A DNA stretch of 64,000 nt, from positions 1,938,314-2,002,313 of the forward strand of contig VYZI01000050.1 of NCBI GenBank assembly GCA_013397695.1, written 5' to 3'. Below, one piece after another: positions 59,494 to 64,000 of this stretch. Origin of the DNA: Centropus unirufus (Eukaryota; Chordata; Aves; Cuculiformes; Centropidae). Position numbers and translations under genes: made by a program. Every line of letters begins with the position of its first letter. The first letter of the stretch is position 1. The notes beneath the pieces were generated by a model. It saw nothing but the letters and a program-made list of their open reading frames with translations. It was not told the DNA's origin and made no database searches.

Positions 59494-62400
59494 GATGTAA
59501 AATACCTAGAAGTCAGGATATATTTAATCTGGAATAAAACGCCATGAGTGTCAGTGTTGGCATAAGTGGTTTGTGGTTATCTGTTCCACGCACACACACA
59601 AATTGATATGATACACTTTAAACACTTAGCCTTTTTGTCTTCTTACACAAGTCAATACCATTTAACTGCAGGTTGAACTGAGTTATTGAAAGGGCAAGCA
59701 ATGAATGACTCTAATCATATTAGAAACAAAGGGACTTTAATAATATATATTAACTAGCGGAACAGGAAAAGACAAAAGAAATTCAATCAAACAGGGCTCT
59801 TCCTTCCGTGAAGTAATCAATATGTATCGGGTTTTTAAACTGATTTGTGTAAATGTGCATTTTGAATGAAGGCACTCCTCTTTCTGCCTCTATTCCTAAC
59901 CGTGCTGATACAAAAAAGAGCTCAAGAGCCTCAGGAGAAGAGGAAGCTGCCTGGTCATGGCCATACAGCTGAGGGTGCCAGGGGGAGGCAAAAGGACTGC
60001 TCAGTCTGCCAGACAGGTCTCTTCTCAAGGCAGATCTTCTTCCTAGGCAGGATAAAGCATCTATTTTTTTCTTCTTATCTAGAGAAAAGATAATTGGGAA
60101 ATCTGTGAGATCATTTGGTCAGGGATATCCTGCCAGCCCACACATTTCTGAGGAATCCTTAGGAAGGAACTGAATATGAGATTTCAGGGTCTGTTGTCTT
60201 CTACAAACTACCACAAAGTGAGAGCTTAAGAGAATTTCATGTAAAACCATATGTCTGACTAAAACATTTCACTTTTATTTAGGTGGGTTTTTTTCTCTGT
60301 TCTCGTAGATAGGAGAATGAATAACTGGAATTTTTGTACTCTCCATTTCTAAACAGTGAGAAGGGAGAGATGGTTATTTCTGGTGGGATCAGTGTTTGTA
60401 GTGGTTTCACACTGCATGTTCCTCTTCTGCAAAATCAGCTGCTCGTTACTAGAGTTCAGAAAACACAATGGTCTCACCTAGAAGAGGACAGGCGGGCTTC
60501 CAAGATCTACTGGACCTTCTCAACAAGTCACTGTTTAGCCTGTTGGGATCAAAGAGACAAAATGCAACATACTTTCTATTGTATCACCCAGCAAAGAACA
60601 GAGTCTATCACTCAGATGACATCTGCAGCAAAAAAAATACAAGAACTCCCCACACTTGCCTCTGAGTTCTTCAGAAAAATCACTCAGCTTGGTCTTGCTT
60701 TTTACCACCAACACCACCACTGACTTGAGTGATAAGCCACCTTTGGCATGCAGAGCATGATTGTGGTTGGTATAGCTTTTCCTAATAATCTGTTCTGGTG
60801 CTTAAGCAGTATGAAATACCTGTATCTTTTATGTTTTTGATAAAGTTGCTGATACCAGCACATAACCCTCTTGAAGTATGAGCCAAGACGGAAAAAAGGG
60901 AACATCAGCTGGCTGATTACAGTGGCTTCAATCAGACCCTTCCTCTTTCTTCTTCTGTTCCCGGGCAACATGTGGAAATAGAGTAAAATTTGAAGAAATA
61001 AAAATAAAATAGAAACATAAATTGAAAGAAATTAAATAGAATACAGTACAATAAAATAAAAGAAACCTCAAGTTGATATGAGTAATTCATAAATATTGAG
61101 CTGTTTATACAGTAAAAGTGAATGGCAAAATCATTAATTTAACTGTCAGTATTTGAATATTCCCTCCTTGGTAAGCAACTCTGCCATACTGAGGCTAACA
61201 GGGATATATTTTATTCTTAAAATAATGCTGAAATTTGATGCATTAAACTATTAGATTCTTGCAAAGTCTAAACAAAGTCCTACTTAAAATGGATACTATT
61301 CCCACTGAAATCAAGGAAGCAATTGTCATTAGCTTTAGGGAGAGTAGTTTCAGACTGCCTTTCAGATATTCAGAGCAAATCTTTTGGGGGTTTGGGTCTG
61401 TAAATGTACATGGTTTTCTGTATGCTGTGAATAGAGATAGTAAAATCTCAGGAATATTGAGAAGGGATGGCAGAACTGCATACTCATTGCAAAGATCTTT
61501 GCCCTCAGCCACACAGCGTGGCTGTAGACCAGAATTGATGAGGAAAATGAACCCCCAGCATAAAGGTGGGATGATGATTTAGACCCTAGGGAAATTCCTA
61601 GGTCTGAAGAATAATACAAAAAATGTAGTATTTTTTATGGAGCCATGTGATGAAAGGCCAACCATAAAAACTAAAGTAAAATCTCAGTGTTAAAATGCTT
61701 GTGTCACAGGTGCTGTGTAAGGGCTTTTTCACATAATCATCCTGTGACTGCTTAAGATTTTGCTGGTAACAGGGATTTTCCCCATCTTTCTATGGACTAC
61801 ACATTTTGTTTGACGCAGCAGGAATTTACCTGGGGAGACAGGGAGGGTATGAAGTTCACTTACACAGAACCTGACACTTCGCACTTGCAAAAACCACTTT
61901 ACCACTCCCAGAGAAAGCATTGTTATTTCCTTATTCCGATATACAGGAATTCACATCCTCATTTTATCTATAGACACTTTCAGATCTCACACCCACCCAC
62001 ACTGCATACCTCTTTCCTGTTCTTCTTTTAAGTTCATAGACCCTCTGTCACTGTGCCACTTTAGCTTAGAAATCAGCACATTTAGATTCAAAGCTGAGGA
62101 CAGGTACCCCAAGGAGAGGCAAAATAGCGCTAGTCAGGTCTTGCCTCTGTCACAAGTTTCCATATGACCTCTAGAAAGTTATTTGTGAACTTTGGGGTTT
62201 TGTCTATATAATAAGGAGAATATTCCTTCTTTAATCTTTTTACATTTTTAAAAAAAAAATCTTGAGCTTAGGCACGTTCTTGAATATGCCTCAGTGCTGT
62301 GATTTTGTTAGCACTGTCTTTGGAGCTGGAGATCTGCTACAACCTCCCTTGACCACCCATATCAGAATTACTCAGAAATTTACCCAGAGCTGTTTCCAGG

Positions 62401-64000
62401 TTACACATGGCCTCGTATCGTATAAAAAGCAAGGCAGTTGTCATAATCTGTAGTTGTCCCACTAGGAAGATTTTGAGGGTTTTCTTTACTCCCAGGGTAT
62501 ATATATCCCTTGAAGTGGGTACAAGGTTGTGGCTCTGATGTGACTGTCCTTGCTACAGCTTGTAGGTAATGCTCTAACTGCATTTCCTGATTGAAAAAAA
62601 ATAAAACAAGGCTTGGCTCAAGCCTTGGGTGGTTTGGATCTGTCTGTTATGTCAAGGCACAGTACTTGCCTCCAAAAAGTTTTCTTGCTGTCTGTATGCA
62701 GCTGTGCTCAAGCCTGGCTGTGTGCTGCTTAAAAAAACGTCTCTTTCTCTGTATGACTCAGAGGTAAATAGTACAGGTCATTTCTATGGGTATTACCTGT
62801 GATTTCACATGACTTTTATCACCAATGCTAAATCCCTTCAGTATGGCTTGGGGCCTTTTCTGCTGACAAATTAAAGCTGTGTTGCATTGCCAAAAGGAGC
62901 TAACAGGACTGGAGCAGGGCAGAAGCAGAGGCATGACTTGTAGCCCAGTGGCTGTAGCAGTTATGTGCAACGAAGTCGCCTTAGCTTCTGGTTTCTGTTT
63001 CCAGGCTTTTGTAGTTCACCCAGTACCTGTATTTCACCCAGCTGACATAGAATTAAAAATATCACATCAGTCCCATACCTAGCTCCACTTGGAATAAGTA
63101 CTGAGGGGCTCGCCTTGAGCTGCTGTGGAATGGAAACCTCTTCTCCTTCTTCCTGCAAGTCGGGTGCTGTAGTATGACCTTGCTTCCTCACATGAATAAG
63201 GCCAGAATTCCTTCAGTACTTGGATAGCTGTGTAAGATAAGAGCAATAATTATATACTCTGTGCTTTTCATGGGCAGTCTAAAAAACTCCTTAAAATAAC
63301 CACCTATTCTCTCAACATGCCTGGGAGGTAGATAAGGTTTATTATGCATGCAAGACATTATTTATTGTGAACCAAGAGACAGAACTCTATTGCTGGAACA
63401 GCAAAGATAAACAACTTGCCCAGGCAGAGCCTGGAAGGGAACTTAGGGCTGCTCCAAACCATGTGTTTCAATCCCTAGGCCAAAGCAGTGCTCTCAAAGT
63501 TATTTTAACCTGGCAAAAGTTAAAGCACAGGCTTATGCCACCATGATAAATGTTGGACCACAGATTCACCATGGTATGGAAGAGGAGGATGAAGAAGACC
63601 TGATAAGGCTGCCAGTGCTCTCCCAGCCACTCTCCAGTGTGCGCAAGTGGTTCATCTCCCGCCCCCCCAGGGCTGAGTGCTGCTTCTAGACTGTATGATG
63701 AGTCAAGGTATTGTGGCTAAGACTGCATGCATTGGCTCTGTCACCAAGCAGACAGACAGACATTCAAAGAAACCACAGCCCTCTGGTTTCTTTGCCCTTG
63801 TTTGCTTAATCAAATTCAGGTTGTTTGTGCACATACACATATTTTCACCCGCAGCACAAACAAATACTGCTCAACACCTGAGGGTGGCTGGCTCTTAGAA
63901 GTGTCTCTGGAAAGATGACTCAGAGGAGGAATAGCAGGAGGCTCCTATGGCATCCAGCCTAATGCAGGAAGGACCATTCCCTCTTACTGTAAGTGATCTA
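59494..64000. other. Anonymous non-coding sequence to window end, no gene seen
   Basis: The largest frame is 129 codons (60,334-60,723, +), with no recognisable domain and ordinary shadow frames opposite. There is an A/T-rich simple stretch at 60,975-61,064 (irregular AAATA/AAATAG units), A10 near 62,251-62,260 and a C8 run near 63,661-63,670. No LINE tails, CpG clusters or RNA genes were seen. Confidence 0.6.

Noticed and set aside
60334..60723. 129-codon plus frame
   Set aside because: No recognisable domain, no supporting splice or promoter structure, and shadow frames on both strands.
1..64000. Endogenous retrovirus LTRs, tRNA genes, CRISPR arrays, bacterial-type operons
   Set aside because: No paired LTR ends, no tRNA B-box with a cloverleaf, no regularly spaced repeats and no ribosome-binding-site-led gene rows were seen. 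Decayed solo LTRs could escape reading by eye.

Overview
The window looks like a piece of a bird (or at least archosaur/sauropsid) nuclear genome. The main evidence is five recognisable copies of the CR1 LINE family. They have the CR1 tail signature (a guanine/thymine-rich 'GGTTGGACTAGATGAT'-type stretch, 'CCCTTCCA', then an ATTCTATG-like octamer) and are 5'-truncated, as CR1 copies usually are. No mammalian SINEs such as Alu or B1/B2 were noticed. I cannot name the species or chromosome.

I find no protein-coding gene, no exon I can defend, no tRNA or rRNA gene, no CRISPR array and no intact transposon gene in the 64 kb. The open frames are short (almost all under about 150 codons), overlap one another on both strands, and match no family I recognise except where they cross CR1 remains. 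The window is therefore either intergenic 'gene desert' or the inside of a very long intron.

Layout: 1-95 is an AAAAG pentanucleotide repeat cut by the window edge. From 96 to 18,770 there is anonymous AT-rich sequence with a palindromic MITE-like fossil (12,578-12,646) and two motif-dense enhancer-like stretches (about 12,455-12,545 and 16,534-16,612). A minus-strand CR1 fills 18,771-19,290. A probable older LINE tail with overlapping hairpins lies near 21,170-21,440, and a nested hairpin at 24,486-24,543.

The compositional outlier is 25,435-25,925, a CpG-island-like block with a 16-bp perfect palindrome and a 30-bp GC-rich tandem repeat. It directly abuts a plus-strand CR1 (about 25,915-26,644). 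After a long anonymous stretch with a 21-22 bp AT minisatellite (37,066-37,124) comes a CR1 cluster: 41,281-41,755 (+), 42,051-42,725 (-) and 44,854-45,446 (+, its 3' tail lost). The right third is anonymous except for three more enhancer-like stretches (52,950-53,045; 54,405-54,570; 57,841-58,140, the last with three small perfect hairpins), an (AC)15 microsatellite (56,125-56,154) and an A/C-rich low-complexity tract (59,386-59,493).

No genes are present to work together. The functional candidates are regulatory: the CpG-rich block as a possible promoter, and the enhancer-like stretches. These are inferences from composition and motifs; cross-species alignment and expression data would decide them.
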